Shown here piece by piece: positions 52,041-59,864 of a stretch of DNA of 64,000 nt. Every line of letters begins with the position of its first letter. Within the stretch, counting starts at the first letter, position 1. The translations under genes were made by a program, and so were the position numbers. This stretch comes from an uncultured Clostridia bacterium (GTDB taxonomy: Bacteria; Bacillota; Clostridia; Christensenellales; UBA1242), in the NCBI GenBank assembly GCA_944377485.1, contig CALWFB010000003.1, positions 1-64,000 of the forward strand. The letters are read 5' to 3'. Below the pieces are notes generated by a model that saw nothing but the letters and a program-made list of their open reading frames with translations, was not told the DNA's origin and made no database searches.

Positions 52041-53684
52041 CTAGTTATGGTCAATAAGGCCTGGAACGCTATAAACTGGCATTGGTCTAACTGATTTGAT
52101 ATTAAAGTAAAAGTCTGCTATAAATTGGTCCTCTACACTTGATTGTACAGCTAACGTACGGTCAATATTAGTTTGTGAAGCTCTAATAAAAGCATCTGAC
52201 AAAACTGGAAGACTCTCATAATAATCAGCATAATGCCAACTATCCAAAGATGTCTGATAATTGCTTCTAAATGCACCACTAACTCTACTAGGCTTGTACC
52301 TATATTCTGCCCAGGGCTCTTGATAACCAAACACTTCGTCATCTTCACTAGTACCTTGTGCATATATCTCTTTGTTAAAGATAGGTTGTTCAGATATATT
52401 TGCTAAGGCTGGCCAATAAAAATCAAAACGTCTTTTTCTAGACCAAAATTTTTCAACGCCTTGTTGATATGTGTTTTCATTTCTAACACAAACAAAACAG
52501 TAAAGATAACCGTGTTCAGTGAATGATTTTGTAAAGCTGTCTGAACTATCGCCAGTCAATGAGTATGCAGCTGTATTACCTTGTGGTGATGTACTATCTG
52601 TCGATGATGTCTGCACAACTTGTGTCACATTGATTGGAATACGCTTTCCGCCTAAGTACTCTGAACGTTGCAAACGACCGTCTGGTGATGATACTCCAAA
52701 GTGAGATTTTAAAATCTCAGTATAACGTGTACCACCTCGTGCATCACGTTCGTAAAGTCTTTGAACTGCAAAGGCCTGTCTAAGTTGAGAAACTGTTGAT
52801 GCTGTTGCTTCTGACAAATCTGCATAAAGATTGTTTGGTACATAAACTTCGTTATTTACAATAGTATTCTGACTATTACGTGCAGTAGATCCTTCATTAT
52901 TAATACCTAAACCTGTTGAAGATGTCACTAACACGTCATCTGAATAACTCCATTTTAATGGCGTTGAACGACCAGCAATTGATCGCACATCTCCTGTATA
53001 GACCTCTGCTCTCTCGCCTAGTGGCAACAATACGTCCGGTCCTTTTTGTGGCTCAGGTAGAGCACTAGTAAAATAGTCATGATATTTAGCAACAGGTAAT
53101 GGCATACCACCGGCTATTGCATCAGACACATAATTAGTGCCGTTAGTACCAGTTGTATCACTATCTCCTAGATCCAAATATGCTGGGGTCTGCAAATTTT
53201 GGTCACGGAACCAATCGTTCCAAACCTTAACAACACCTCTGAAAGGTAAATGATTTTTCGAATAATCACCTGTGAATGTCACATTCGTTGGTAAACCTAA
53301 ATAATCAGCAATAGTACCCTTAATCCAACCGCCATTTGGAGAATTTATTTGAGGTATCTCATACTCTGTTGGCTGTGTCCAAAAGGTATCGTCATTAGAA
53401 CCATTAAATGCTTCCCAGTGCTCCCATAATAGACGAATTGGGACGAAATAGTAGTAAATATCTGCATATAAGTTGTCCATTGTTGGATAAATTGGAGTTG
53501 ACATACGTATAACACTTGACGTACGTACACTAAATGTATCACCAGGTAAAACTTCGTCACATAATATTGGTATAAATTTACCAGCATTAAATGTAGTTTT
53601 ATGTTGAGTCGAACGGTCAAAAACTGAACGTTTAACATCAATTTTGGGAACTTGTGCAAAATGCACCTCTGAATTTCTATTCAT
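52041..53684 (-). CDS. Microvirus major capsid protein VP1
   Basis: The F-type capsid protein of gokushoviruses. It opens [23 protein letters not shown], a family signature, with [51 protein letters not shown] as the beta-barrel start (written here in part) and ends in [16 protein letters not shown]. Length 547 aa is normal. GGAGGTACAACTA precedes the start, inside the end of VP3. Confidence 0.98.
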   Translation of the reverse strand: MNRNSEVHFAQVPKIDVKRSVFDRSTQHKTTFNAGKFIPILCDEVLPGDTFSVRTSSVIRMSTPIYPTMDNLYADIYYYFVPIRLLWEHWEAFNGSNDDTFWTQPTEYEIPQINSPNGGWIKGTIADYLGLPTNVTFTGDYSKNHLPFRGVVKVWNDWFRDQNLQTPAYLDLGDSDTTGTNGTNYVSDAIAGGMPLPVAKYHDYFTSALPEPQKGPDVLLPLGERAEVYTGDVRSIAGRSTPLKWSYSDDVLVTSSTGLGINNEGSTARNSQNTIVNNEVYVPNNLYADLSEATASTVSQLRQAFAVQRLYERDARGGTRYTEILKSHFGVSSPDGRLQRSEYLGGKRIPINVTQVVQTSSTDSTSPQGNTAAYSLTGDSSDSFTKSFTEHGYLYCFVCVRNENTYQQGVEKFWSRKRRFDFYWPALANISEQPIFNKEIYAQGTSEDDEVFGYQEPWAEYRYKPSRVSGAFRSNYQTSLDSWHYADYYESLPVLSDAFIRASQTNIDRTLAVQSSVEDQFIADFYFNIKSVRPMPVYSVPGLIDHN

Positions 53685-54240
53685 TAGTTGTACCTCCTGT
53701 TGTCACTTGCGGTGACTGTATAGTAGTTTTATTATCAACTACTGGCTGTTGCGTAGTTTTATTATCAACTACTGGCTGTTGCACTGTTGATTGATTGACT
53801 AAATCAGCAGCCTTTTCTTGGGCCTTAAAATATGAATGCCGCTCTGCAAGCTTGCCGGCACTAGCACTGGCTAAAAACTCGCTAAAACTGTGGTTAAACT
53901 CTGCCCTAACATCTAATGGCAAGTTATTAAAATAATTCTCAGCTGTAATGAGTGATTGCTGTGCCTCTGCTAAGGTCTTAGGCATTTCTGTCAAATCTGC
54001 ATAATAACCTTGATGTTTTTGCAATACGCTAACATCACCAGCTGAAAAACGGTCCAAAATGTTATAAATAAGAGTATCATCTTTGCTAGCCTGTATTTTC
54101 TCATAAAGATTAGTTTTGCCGGTTTCTACGACATGGACTTTGCCGTCTTTATCTATCTCTTTGCCATATGTAGGAACTATCTTCTCACATTTGGGCTGAG
54201 CAATAGTTGTCGGTTTGTTTATTCTTGAATAAAACTCCAT
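53677..54240 (-). CDS. Microvirus internal scaffolding protein VP3
   Basis: VP3 assists capsid assembly. Charged and helical, with [22 protein letters not shown] and [19 protein letters not shown], typical of gokushovirus VP3. At 187 aa it is longer than usual; the tail carries two copies of [27 protein letters not shown] precedes the start. It overlaps VP1 by 8 nt. Confidence 0.92.
   Translation of the reverse strand: MEFYSRINKPTTIAQPKCEKIVPTYGKEIDKDGKVHVVETGKTNLYEKIQASKDDTLIYNILDRFSAGDVSVLQKHQGYYADLTEMPKTLAEAQQSLITAENYFNNLPLDVRAEFNHSFSEFLASASAGKLAERHSYFKAQEKAADLVNQSTVQQPVVDNKTTQQPVVDNKTTIQSPQVTTGGTTNE
53723..53782 (-). repeat. Perfect 30-bp tandem repeat in VP3
   Basis: Two identical 30-bp units (53723-53752, 53753-53782) encode [10 protein letters not shown] twice. 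Perfect identity suggests recent slippage. Confidence 0.9.
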
Positions 54241-54243
54241 ACT

Positions 54244-54498
54244 CTACTCGCTCCTTTTGATTATACAATCAACTGCTCGAACCAAAAACTCTGGCTCAGT
54301 ACCTTCGATTTTACCGGTGCGTTCGTCAAACGTTCCCAGGAACCAAAGTTCTTTGTCTTCTGGAAAATCGTTAACCGCATTTGACTGAACTTCATTTGCT
54401 GCTTTTTTAAATGAACGAATTGCGATATCGTCATTTTGCAAATAAAATGGGCTCATATACCCGGCTTTTGTGTCTTTTATACAATATATATTTAACAT
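54244..54498 (-). CDS. Microvirus non-structural protein VP5
   Basis: A small protein proposed to bind single-stranded DNA. The layout MLNIYCIKDTKAGYMSPFYL, NDDIAIRSFKKAANE, DFPEDKELWFLGTFDERTGKIE matches gokushovirus VP5. Length 84 aa. AGAGGAGAATAAATT precedes the start. It lies 3 nt before VP3. Confidence 0.88.
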   Translation of the reverse strand: MLNIYCIKDTKAGYMSPFYLQNDDIAIRSFKKAANEVQSNAVNDFPEDKELWFLGTFDERTGKIEGTEPEFLVRAVDCIIKRSE

Positions 54499-54501
54499 AA
54501 T

Positions 54502-54669
54502 TTATTCTCCTCTAATTTTTAATTTTTTTAACTCTCGCTCTACGGCGATTTTACTTAAATCACTTTTTAGCTCGTCAAATATGTTATACATTTCAACTAA
54601 GGTAAAGTGCAAACCTTCAAATTTTTTGATTATTTCTAGCTTTAACTCTATTTTTTGAGAGTCTGTCAT
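54502..54669 (-). CDS. Small helical prophage protein, 55 aa
   Basis: The start at 54669 overlaps the J-like gene's stop by 4 nt (ATGA). The sequence is one amphipathic helix, from MTDSQKIELKLEIIKKFEGL to the C-terminal ELKKLKIRGE. It ends 3 nt before VP5 and is tightly packed in the operon, which supports it as real. Function unknown. Confidence 0.75.
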   Translation of the reverse strand: MTDSQKIELKLEIIKKFEGLHFTLVEMYNIFDELKSDLSKIAVERELKKLKIRGE

Positions 54670-54785
54670 AGTCGTATACCACCACGCATTGGCGCAGGGT
54701 CAACGTTAATCTTTTTCCCTTTGCTAGCAGTTCGCTTAAATATCTTTGAGTCTATGCTAGCTCTAGCTTTCTTTCGTTTCGCCAC
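54666..54785 (-). CDS. J-like DNA-packaging basic protein, 39 aa
   Basis: A very basic peptide from a GTG start (54785) with a strong ribosome binding site (GAGGAGGTAGTAA). It begins AKRKKARASIDSKIFKRTAS and ends DPAPMRGGIRL. The C-terminal PMRGGxRL with a Lys/Arg-rich body is typical of the small gokushovirus packaging protein. It overlaps the preceding 78-aa gene by 23 nt. Confidence 0.88.
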   Translation of the reverse strand: MAKRKKARASIDSKIFKRTASKGKKINVDPAPMRGGIRL

Positions 54786-54999
54786 TTACTACCTCCTCAC
54801 TCGATGTTATTTGGACATTTTGAATGCCATTCTTTTTACACTGCTTCTCGACATAAGCAGCATAGAGCTTGTCGGCTTCGGCTTTAATTTCTTCTACCGA
54901 CTTGGTGATTTTAGTCTTGCCTTTGATAAATGCCACGATTGTGGCCAGGATAGACAAAACCACTGGTGCGACTTCAATAATTAGTTCGACAATTTCCAT
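54763..54999 (-). CDS. Prophage membrane protein with an N-terminal helix, 78 aa
   Basis: One membrane helix (IVELIIEVAPVVLSILATIVAFI, residues 3-25) is followed by a charged helix (KITKSVEEIKAEADKLYAAYVEKQ) and a polar tail. It is the first gene of the structural operon, just after the lytic promoter. AAAGGAGTGTTTT precedes the start. Holin-like or envelope-acting roles are possible but not shown. Confidence 0.82.
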   Translation of the reverse strand: MEIVELIIEVAPVVLSILATIVAFIKGKTKITKSVEEIKAEADKLYAAYVEKQCKKNGIQNVQITSSEEVVSGETKES

Positions 55000-55014
55000 A
55001 AAACACTCCTTTTA

Positions 55015-55089
55015 AGAACTTTTAGTTCTAATTAAATCTTAGACTAAAAAATTCTAAAAGTCAAGAATTTTTAGTTCTTATGATAAAAT
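55015..55089. promoter_or_regulatory. Divergent lysogeny-switch region with three operators
   Basis: Three 15-bp operator-like sites: O1 AGAACTTTTAGTTCT (55015-55029, perfect palindrome), O2 AGACTAAAAAATTCT (55041-55055), O3 AGAATTTTTAGTTCT (55064-55078). The minus-strand promoter is TTGACT (55059-55064), 17 bp, TAAGAT (55036-55041): O2 lies in its spacer, O3 touches its -35, O1 covers its start. The plus-strand promoter has -10 TAAAAT (55084-55089), 6 nt before the repressor ATG, with a weak -35 within O3. Confidence 0.8.
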
Positions 55090-55095
55090 TTATTT

Positions 55096-55365
55096 ATGTT
55101 CAAAAATCAATTAAAATTTTATAGAAACCAAATGGGATATACTCAACAACAAGTTGCGGATTATCTTTGCATCTCACAAAGAACATATGCTCATTATGAA
55201 ACCGGAAAACACGAACCAAATATAGATACTATTAAAAAACTATGTATACTATTTAACTGCACGTCTGACGAACTACTAGAAATCGATACTGAAAAAGACA
55301 GACAAAAAGTACAAATCAATAATAGTTTCAATAATAGTAAGAATATAAAGGTTAAAATTAAATAG
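55096..55365 (+). CDS. XRE/CI-family prophage repressor, 89 aa
   Basis: Residues 5-62 form a helix-turn-helix: KFYRNQMGYTQQQVADYLCI, then SQRTYAHYETGKHEPNIDTI, and KKLCILFNCTSDELLEI. There is no self-cleavage domain, so RecA-dependent cleavage is not expected. The mRNA is probably leaderless, like cI of phage lambda from PRM. The three operators lie just upstream. Microviruses are usually lytic; a repressor fits the integrated state. Confidence 0.88.
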   Translation: MFKNQLKFYRNQMGYTQQQVADYLCISQRTYAHYETGKHEPNIDTIKKLCILFNCTSDELLEIDTEKDRQKVQINNSFNNSKNIKVKIK

Positions 55366-55373
55366 GAGGATAT

Positions 55374-55505
55374 ATGACAATTTTCGGATTTATACTAACA
55401 ATACTATTTGCTGTAGCAATGGTTGCAATAATTAAAATTAATAAGAAAATGAATACAATAATCGAACTAATGCAGAAAAAATCAGAAGATAAAAAAGAAG
55501 AGTAG
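55374..55505 (+). CDS. Small single-pass membrane protein downstream of the repressor, 43 aa
   Basis: A good ribosome binding site (AGGAGGATAT) precedes MTIFGFILTILFAVAMVAII, one membrane helix, followed by a charged Lys/Glu tail. It is co-transcribed with the repressor and ends at a terminator. It would be expressed in the lysogen, so a role in superinfection exclusion is possible; this is inference from position. Confidence 0.75.
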   Translation: MTIFGFILTILFAVAMVAIIKINKKMNTIIELMQKKSEDKKEE

Positions 55506-55528
55506 GCACTAACCTACTCTCTTTTTTT
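55499..55528 (+). terminator. Terminator of the repressor transcript
   Basis: AGAGTAGG and CCTACTCT pair around a 6-nt loop, followed by CTTTTTTT. Confidence 0.85.
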
Positions 55529-55550
55529 ACAATACACGTATTTCGAATGT

Positions 55551-55616
55551 GAAGTGTTTTGCGAAAAGATATGGATATAAATTTGCACACTTCCCTACAT
55601 TCTTCCACATAGATAC
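55551..55616 (+). repeat. Right attachment repeat of the prophage
   Basis: The second copy of the 66-bp repeat. The bases to its left (ATTTCGAATGT, 55540-55550) are a poor version of the left dif arm, as expected if they came from the phage attachment site. Confidence 0.95.
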
Positions 55617-55712
55617 TCGTTTGAAATATATGTAATCAATTTCACTCAAATATTAAAATTATTACCAATCTACCCTAACATAACTCGTATGTTCTGCACT
55701 AAAATTTGCAAA

Positions 55713-55744
55713 AAAATCATTTCAGTATTTTTGAAATGATTTTT
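55713..55744. terminator. Terminator at the end of the miaB-mutS operon
   Basis: AAAATCATTTCA and TGAAATGATTTTT pair around a short loop, with A/T runs on both sides. Confidence 0.8.
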
Positions 55745-55762
55745 AATTTTATTTAATTTGTC

Positions 55763-57004
55763 TTAAATGATGATTTGTTTAATAGCATTCATTAAACCAA
55801 TTTTTCCATGCTGATAACTCAAACAACCTTGAAGATATCCTGCGTATGGTTCTCTCATAGGTCCATCACAACTCAACTCTATACTACTACCCTGATTGAA
55901 ACTACCACTTGCCATAATGATTAAATCTTCATAGCCATCCATTTCACCTGCTTCTAAAATTGAATCACTATCAATTGCACTAGATGCTTGAATTGCACGA
56001 GTAAATTTAATCAATTTATCTTTATCATTAAAATGAATGCAACAGACAATATCTGATAATTTCTCGTTATATTTTGGTGTTGTATCATAACCTAGTTTAT
56101 TTAAAACTTTACTAGCCAAAACAACTAATTTCTTTGCCTGGGCTACTATATGTGGAGATAAGAACACTCCTTCAAAGAATAACTTATATCCAGGTTCATA
56201 CGAACCAGTATCGATACCTAATGCAGGGCTTGTAATTTTATAAGAAAATAATTCAATTAAATCTTTTTTCCCTGCTATATAGCCACCTGTTGGAGCAACT
56301 CCCCCGCCCATATTCTTCAATAAAGAACCTATTACTAAGTCTGCCCCAACATCTGTCGGTTCAAACTCTTCTGTAAATTCTCCATAGCAATTATCAACTA
56401 CTATATAAACATTAGAATATGTTCGTATATCTTCTATAATATCTTTTATCTGATTTATATTTAATGCATTTCTTAATGAATATCCCCTTGACCTTTGAAT
56501 ATAAACAATCTTAGGGTTTAATTCTTTAATCTTGTTTCTTATTTTAATATAATCAAATTCTCCATTGATTAAATCGACTTCATGATATTCAATATTATAA
56601 TCTCTAAGAGAACCAACGTTTTTCCCTTCTACCCCATATATGACTTGTTTTAGTGTATCATATGGAGTACCAGAAATGCATAACATTTTATCGTTTGGTC
56701 TAAGTAAAGCAAAAAGAGTTTGGCTAATAGCCTCAGTACCACAACTAATTAATGGACTGACAAAAGCGGATTCAGTGTGAAAAATGTCAGCAAAAACTGC
56801 TGATATTTTTTCTTTTCCTATATCGTTATGCCCATAACCGCTACTGCCTATAAAATGATGAGTTTGAATATGGTTTTCATTAAAAGCGTTTAAAACTTTT
56901 AATTGATTTAAAAACTCTATCCTTTCTATTTCATTAAATTGTTCAACACATTCTTTTTCACAGTCGTTAATTAGTTTTAATATATCTTTATCTATATTAA
57001 TCAT
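55763..57004 (-). CDS. ynbB: Methionine gamma-lyase family protein (YnbB / aluminium resistance type)
   Basis: A PLP-dependent Cys/Met metabolism-type enzyme of 413 aa. THHFIGSSGYGHNDIGKEK, VSPLISCGTEAISQTLFALLRP, and GSLLKNMGGGVAPTGGYIAG (PLP lysine) are family signatures. Its reaction in this subgroup is not established. It overlaps miaA by 8 nt and ends the operon. In Bacillus ynbB lies in the same part of the chromosome. Confidence 0.88.
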   Translation of the reverse strand: MINIDKDILKLINDCEKECVEQFNEIERIEFLNQLKVLNAFNENHIQTHHFIGSSGYGHNDIGKEKISAVFADIFHTESAFVSPLISCGTEAISQTLFALLRPNDKMLCISGTPYDTLKQVIYGVEGKNVGSLRDYNIEYHEVDLINGEFDYIKIRNKIKELNPKIVYIQRSRGYSLRNALNINQIKDIIEDIRTYSNVYIVVDNCYGEFTEEFEPTDVGADLVIGSLLKNMGGGVAPTGGYIAGKKDLIELFSYKITSPALGIDTGSYEPGYKLFFEGVFLSPHIVAQAKKLVVLASKVLNKLGYDTTPKYNEKLSDIVCCIHFNDKDKLIKFTRAIQASSAIDSDSILEAGEMDGYEDLIIMASGSFNQGSSIELSCDGPMREPYAGYLQGCLSYQHGKIGLMNAIKQIII

Positions 57005-57899
57005 TCATAAACTCCTTTATTCTTTCTTCTGCCTCAGATTTCGAGCATAAATCTACACCTTTTATTGTTTTTAAAAATGTCATTTGTCTTTTGCAATAGT
57101 TTCTACTATGTTGCTTAATCAAATTGATGGTATCTAATAAATTTTGTTTTCCTTCAAAATAATCAAACCATTCTTTATACCCTATTGAATTCATAGAATG
57201 TATTTCTCTATTTGCTCCATTTTTAATTAAATCAGCTACTTCATTTTCAAGCCCAGAAGCAATCATTCTATCAACTCTTTTATTTATCTTATCATATATC
57301 TCTTCTCTATTGTCGATAATTGCCAAACACAAAACATCGTATCCGTCTAGAATTTTAGTTTTAGATTCATGTTTGTTTTCAGTTTGATTGTTTAATTCCA
57401 GTTCCAAATACCTAATCACTCTATTTAAATTATTAGGATGAACGGTTTGTGCTTTTTGTGGATTTAATTTATATAATTCATTCCAAACAAATTCTCTACC
57501 CCTTTCCCTTGCAATTTTTTGAAATTTATCTCTAAAATGCATATCTGCCCTAACATTACCTAATGAATATCCTTCTAATAAAGCTTTAATGTATAGACCC
57601 GTTCCTCCAACAATTATAGGTAATTGTCCTTTTGATATTATACCTTTAATCGCATAATCACAATCATGCAAAAATTGACCTACATCGTAATCTTCATTGA
57701 AATCTTTTATATCTATTAAATAGTGTGGAATTTCATTTCTGATTTCAATATTTTCTTTTGCACTGCCAATATTTAATCCCTTATATATTTGAACACTATC
57801 GGCTGAAATAATGGCACCATTATATTTTTTCGCTGTTTTAATTGCAATTTTACTCTTCCCACTGGCTGTCAATCCAGTAATAATTATAATTTTATTCAT
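56997..57899 (-). CDS. miaA: tRNA dimethylallyltransferase MiaA
   Basis: MiaA makes i6A37 in tRNAs that read U-starting codons. The P-loop is GLTASGKSKIA, followed by ISADSVQIYKGLNIGSAK and PIIVGGTGLYIKALLEGYS, all family motifs. Length 300 aa. Its product is the substrate of MiaB, encoded by the first gene of the same operon. One base separates it from mutL. Confidence 0.96.
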   Translation of the reverse strand: MNKIIIITGLTASGKSKIAIKTAKKYNGAIISADSVQIYKGLNIGSAKENIEIRNEIPHYLIDIKDFNEDYDVGQFLHDCDYAIKGIISKGQLPIIVGGTGLYIKALLEGYSLGNVRADMHFRDKFQKIARERGREFVWNELYKLNPQKAQTVHPNNLNRVIRYLELELNNQTENKHESKTKILDGYDVLCLAIIDNREEIYDKINKRVDRMIASGLENEVADLIKNGANREIHSMNSIGYKEWFDYFEGKQNLLDTINLIKQHSRNYCKRQMTFLKTIKGVDLCSKSEAEERIKEFMND

Positions 57900-57900
57900 A

Positions 57901-59847
57901 TTATACTATTCTCTTAAACCATTTTTCAATTTGCGCACGTGTAATCACTGTAATTACAGGTCTACCATGTGGACATAACAATACAGGATTATTTAAGTCT
58001 AAATCTTTTAATAATTCTTTTATTTCCATTTCAGACAATTTCATGCCAGATTTTACACTACTTTTACATGCTTTTTGCATTAAGTAATGGCGTATTTCAT
58101 TATTCATACTAGGTTTTAGATTTTTCATATCATGAATCAAATCATCTACAAAACTTTTCAAATTAATGTCTTTTAATTGCATTGGGACTGAATTTATAAT
58201 TATTTTTTTATCACCAAATGTGTCTATATCAAAGCCAAGTTGTTCTAATTCTGGTTTTAATTGCATAATAAAATCAACTTCAATTTGATTCATTTCTTGC
58301 GTATATGGAATTAATAAATCTTGTATAACTAATTCCCTGTCATTTACCATTTTTGTAAATTTGTCATAATTTAATCGTTCATGCCCAGCATGAAAATCCA
58401 ATAATAGCATTTTATCATTTTTCTCTAATATTAAAAATTCATTAAATAATTCTCCTACAATTTTATAATCTAAAAAATTACCAATATCCTTAAATCCCTC
58501 AGATTTTTGTAGATTTTCTATATCTTTAATATTGTCGTTTGATATTTCATTATTATTTAAGTTTTTATTTTTATCTAAATTAGAAATAGTTTTATTATTT
58601 AAATCTTCACTTAAAACTTTGTTATCTTTTTGAATACTATTATCTATTTGTAAATTTTTTCTAGCCACATCGTCATTTTTTACATCAAAAATTGTCAGTG
58701 GCTTATATGTTGTTTGTCTTAGTTCTACAAAACTTGAATTATTAATACTTTTCCTATTTGGTTCAACAGTAATTTCTTTTAATGAATTAATATCTGTTTT
58801 TATAAGATTTTCAGCGGGTTTTTCTATTTCCTCAATATTAACAGGAGTGTTCTTATTTGGATTTAAAAATTGATAAATAGAAGAACGTATAGCAGTATAA
58901 ACCAAATCATAAATTTTAGACGGATAAGCAAATTTAACGTTCATTTTACTTGGGTGAACATTGACATCAACATCTACTGCAGGCATAGTCAAATTTAATA
59001 CATAAAAAGGAAATTGTCTAGTCATCAAATATTCTTCAAAAGCCATATAGGCAGCTTTTGATACAATTTCATCAACGACATATCTAGAATTAATAATTAG
59101 AGTTTGATATGTTGTATTTGGTTTACTATATCCAACTTTTGATACATAACCTGATAATTTTAAATTACCTATTATTTTTTCTACTGGCATTATATTTTGT
59201 GTAGTTTCTTCACCATATACACAATATATTGCATCTAATAATGATTTCCCAACTGTTTGATAAATTAATTTATTATCAGCTATATATTTAAAAGAAATAT
59301 CTGGGTGTGCCAATATATATCTACTCATTATATTAGTTATAAAATTTTCTTCTTGTTTTGGTTTTTTCAAAAATTTTCTTCTTGCAGGTGTATTGAAAAA
59401 CAAATTGTTAACTTCTATTTTAGTTCCAATATCGCCAGTAGCTGGTGAAATTTCACTAAAAGTCCCACCAAAGACATCTATCGAATAAGCACAATCTGAT
59501 GATTCTGTCTTGGTAATCATGTTCGTCTGGCTCACATTTGAAATACTTGCTAATGCCTCACCTCTAAACCCAAGGGTCATAATAGATTCCAAGTCTTCAA
59601 CATTCTTAATTTTGCTAGTTGCATGTGGCAAAAAGGCTTTTTTAATATCATCATATTCTATACCTTTTCCATTATCTTTTACAATTATTGAATCGATGCC
59701 ACCATTTTTAATTTCAACTGAAATTTTGGTTGCACCTGCATCAAGTGCATTATCTATCAATTCTTTCACAATAGAAAATGGACTCTCTACTACCTCACCG
59801 GCAGAGATTCTATTTATAACCATACTATCTAGAATATTTATTGACAT
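57901..59847 (-). CDS. mutL: DNA mismatch repair protein MutL
   Basis: MutL couples mismatch recognition to strand nicking. The GHKL ATPase motifs are RISAGEVVESP, LIDNALDAGATKI, and TLGFRGEALASIS. The C-terminal endonuclease motif reads DFHAGHERLNYD, against the common DQHAxxERxxYE, so Gln is Phe and the last Glu is Asp; CPHGRPV and the ACKSS segment are kept. The linker (about 330-445) is Asn/Lys-rich. Length 648 aa. Confidence 0.95.
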   Translation of the reverse strand: MSINILDSMVINRISAGEVVESPFSIVKELIDNALDAGATKISVEIKNGGIDSIIVKDNGKGIEYDDIKKAFLPHATSKIKNVEDLESIMTLGFRGEALASISNVSQTNMITKTESSDCAYSIDVFGGTFSEISPATGDIGTKIEVNNLFFNTPARRKFLKKPKQEENFITNIMSRYILAHPDISFKYIADNKLIYQTVGKSLLDAIYCVYGEETTQNIMPVEKIIGNLKLSGYVSKVGYSKPNTTYQTLIINSRYVVDEIVSKAAYMAFEEYLMTRQFPFYVLNLTMPAVDVDVNVHPSKMNVKFAYPSKIYDLVYTAIRSSIYQFLNPNKNTPVNIEEIEKPAENLIKTDINSLKEITVEPNRKSINNSSFVELRQTTYKPLTIFDVKNDDVARKNLQIDNSIQKDNKVLSEDLNNKTISNLDKNKNLNNNEISNDNIKDIENLQKSEGFKDIGNFLDYKIVGELFNEFLILEKNDKMLLLDFHAGHERLNYDKFTKMVNDRELVIQDLLIPYTQEMNQIEVDFIMQLKPELEQLGFDIDTFGDKKIIINSVPMQLKDINLKSFVDDLIHDMKNLKPSMNNEIRHYLMQKACKSSVKSGMKLSEMEIKELLKDLDLNNPVLLCPHGRPVITVITRAQIEKWFKRIV

Positions 59848-59864
59848 ATATTTCTCCTATATGC

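Larger units (their letters stand above)
50212..55616. mobile_element. Gokushovirus-type microvirus prophage, about 5.34 kb
   Basis: A complete set of microvirus genes lies between 66-bp direct repeats (50212-50277 and 55551-55616, one mismatch); one repeat unit to the next is 5,339 bp. Structural and replication genes run on the minus strand; a repressor module runs on the plus strand at the right. No integrase is encoded, and the boundary falls on the centre of a dif-like site, so insertion by the host Xer recombinase is inferred. All frames look open and the element could be inducible. Confidence 0.93.

Noticed and set aside
52519-52704. Open frames opposite VP1, and other antisense frames across the window
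   Set aside because: They lack ribosome binding sites and family features and lie fully within well-supported genes.
55015-55029. O1 (GAAC-N5-GTTC) read as a LexA box
   Set aside because: The host LexA boxes have a 4-bp centre; this site has 5, and two related sites flank it beside an XRE repressor.
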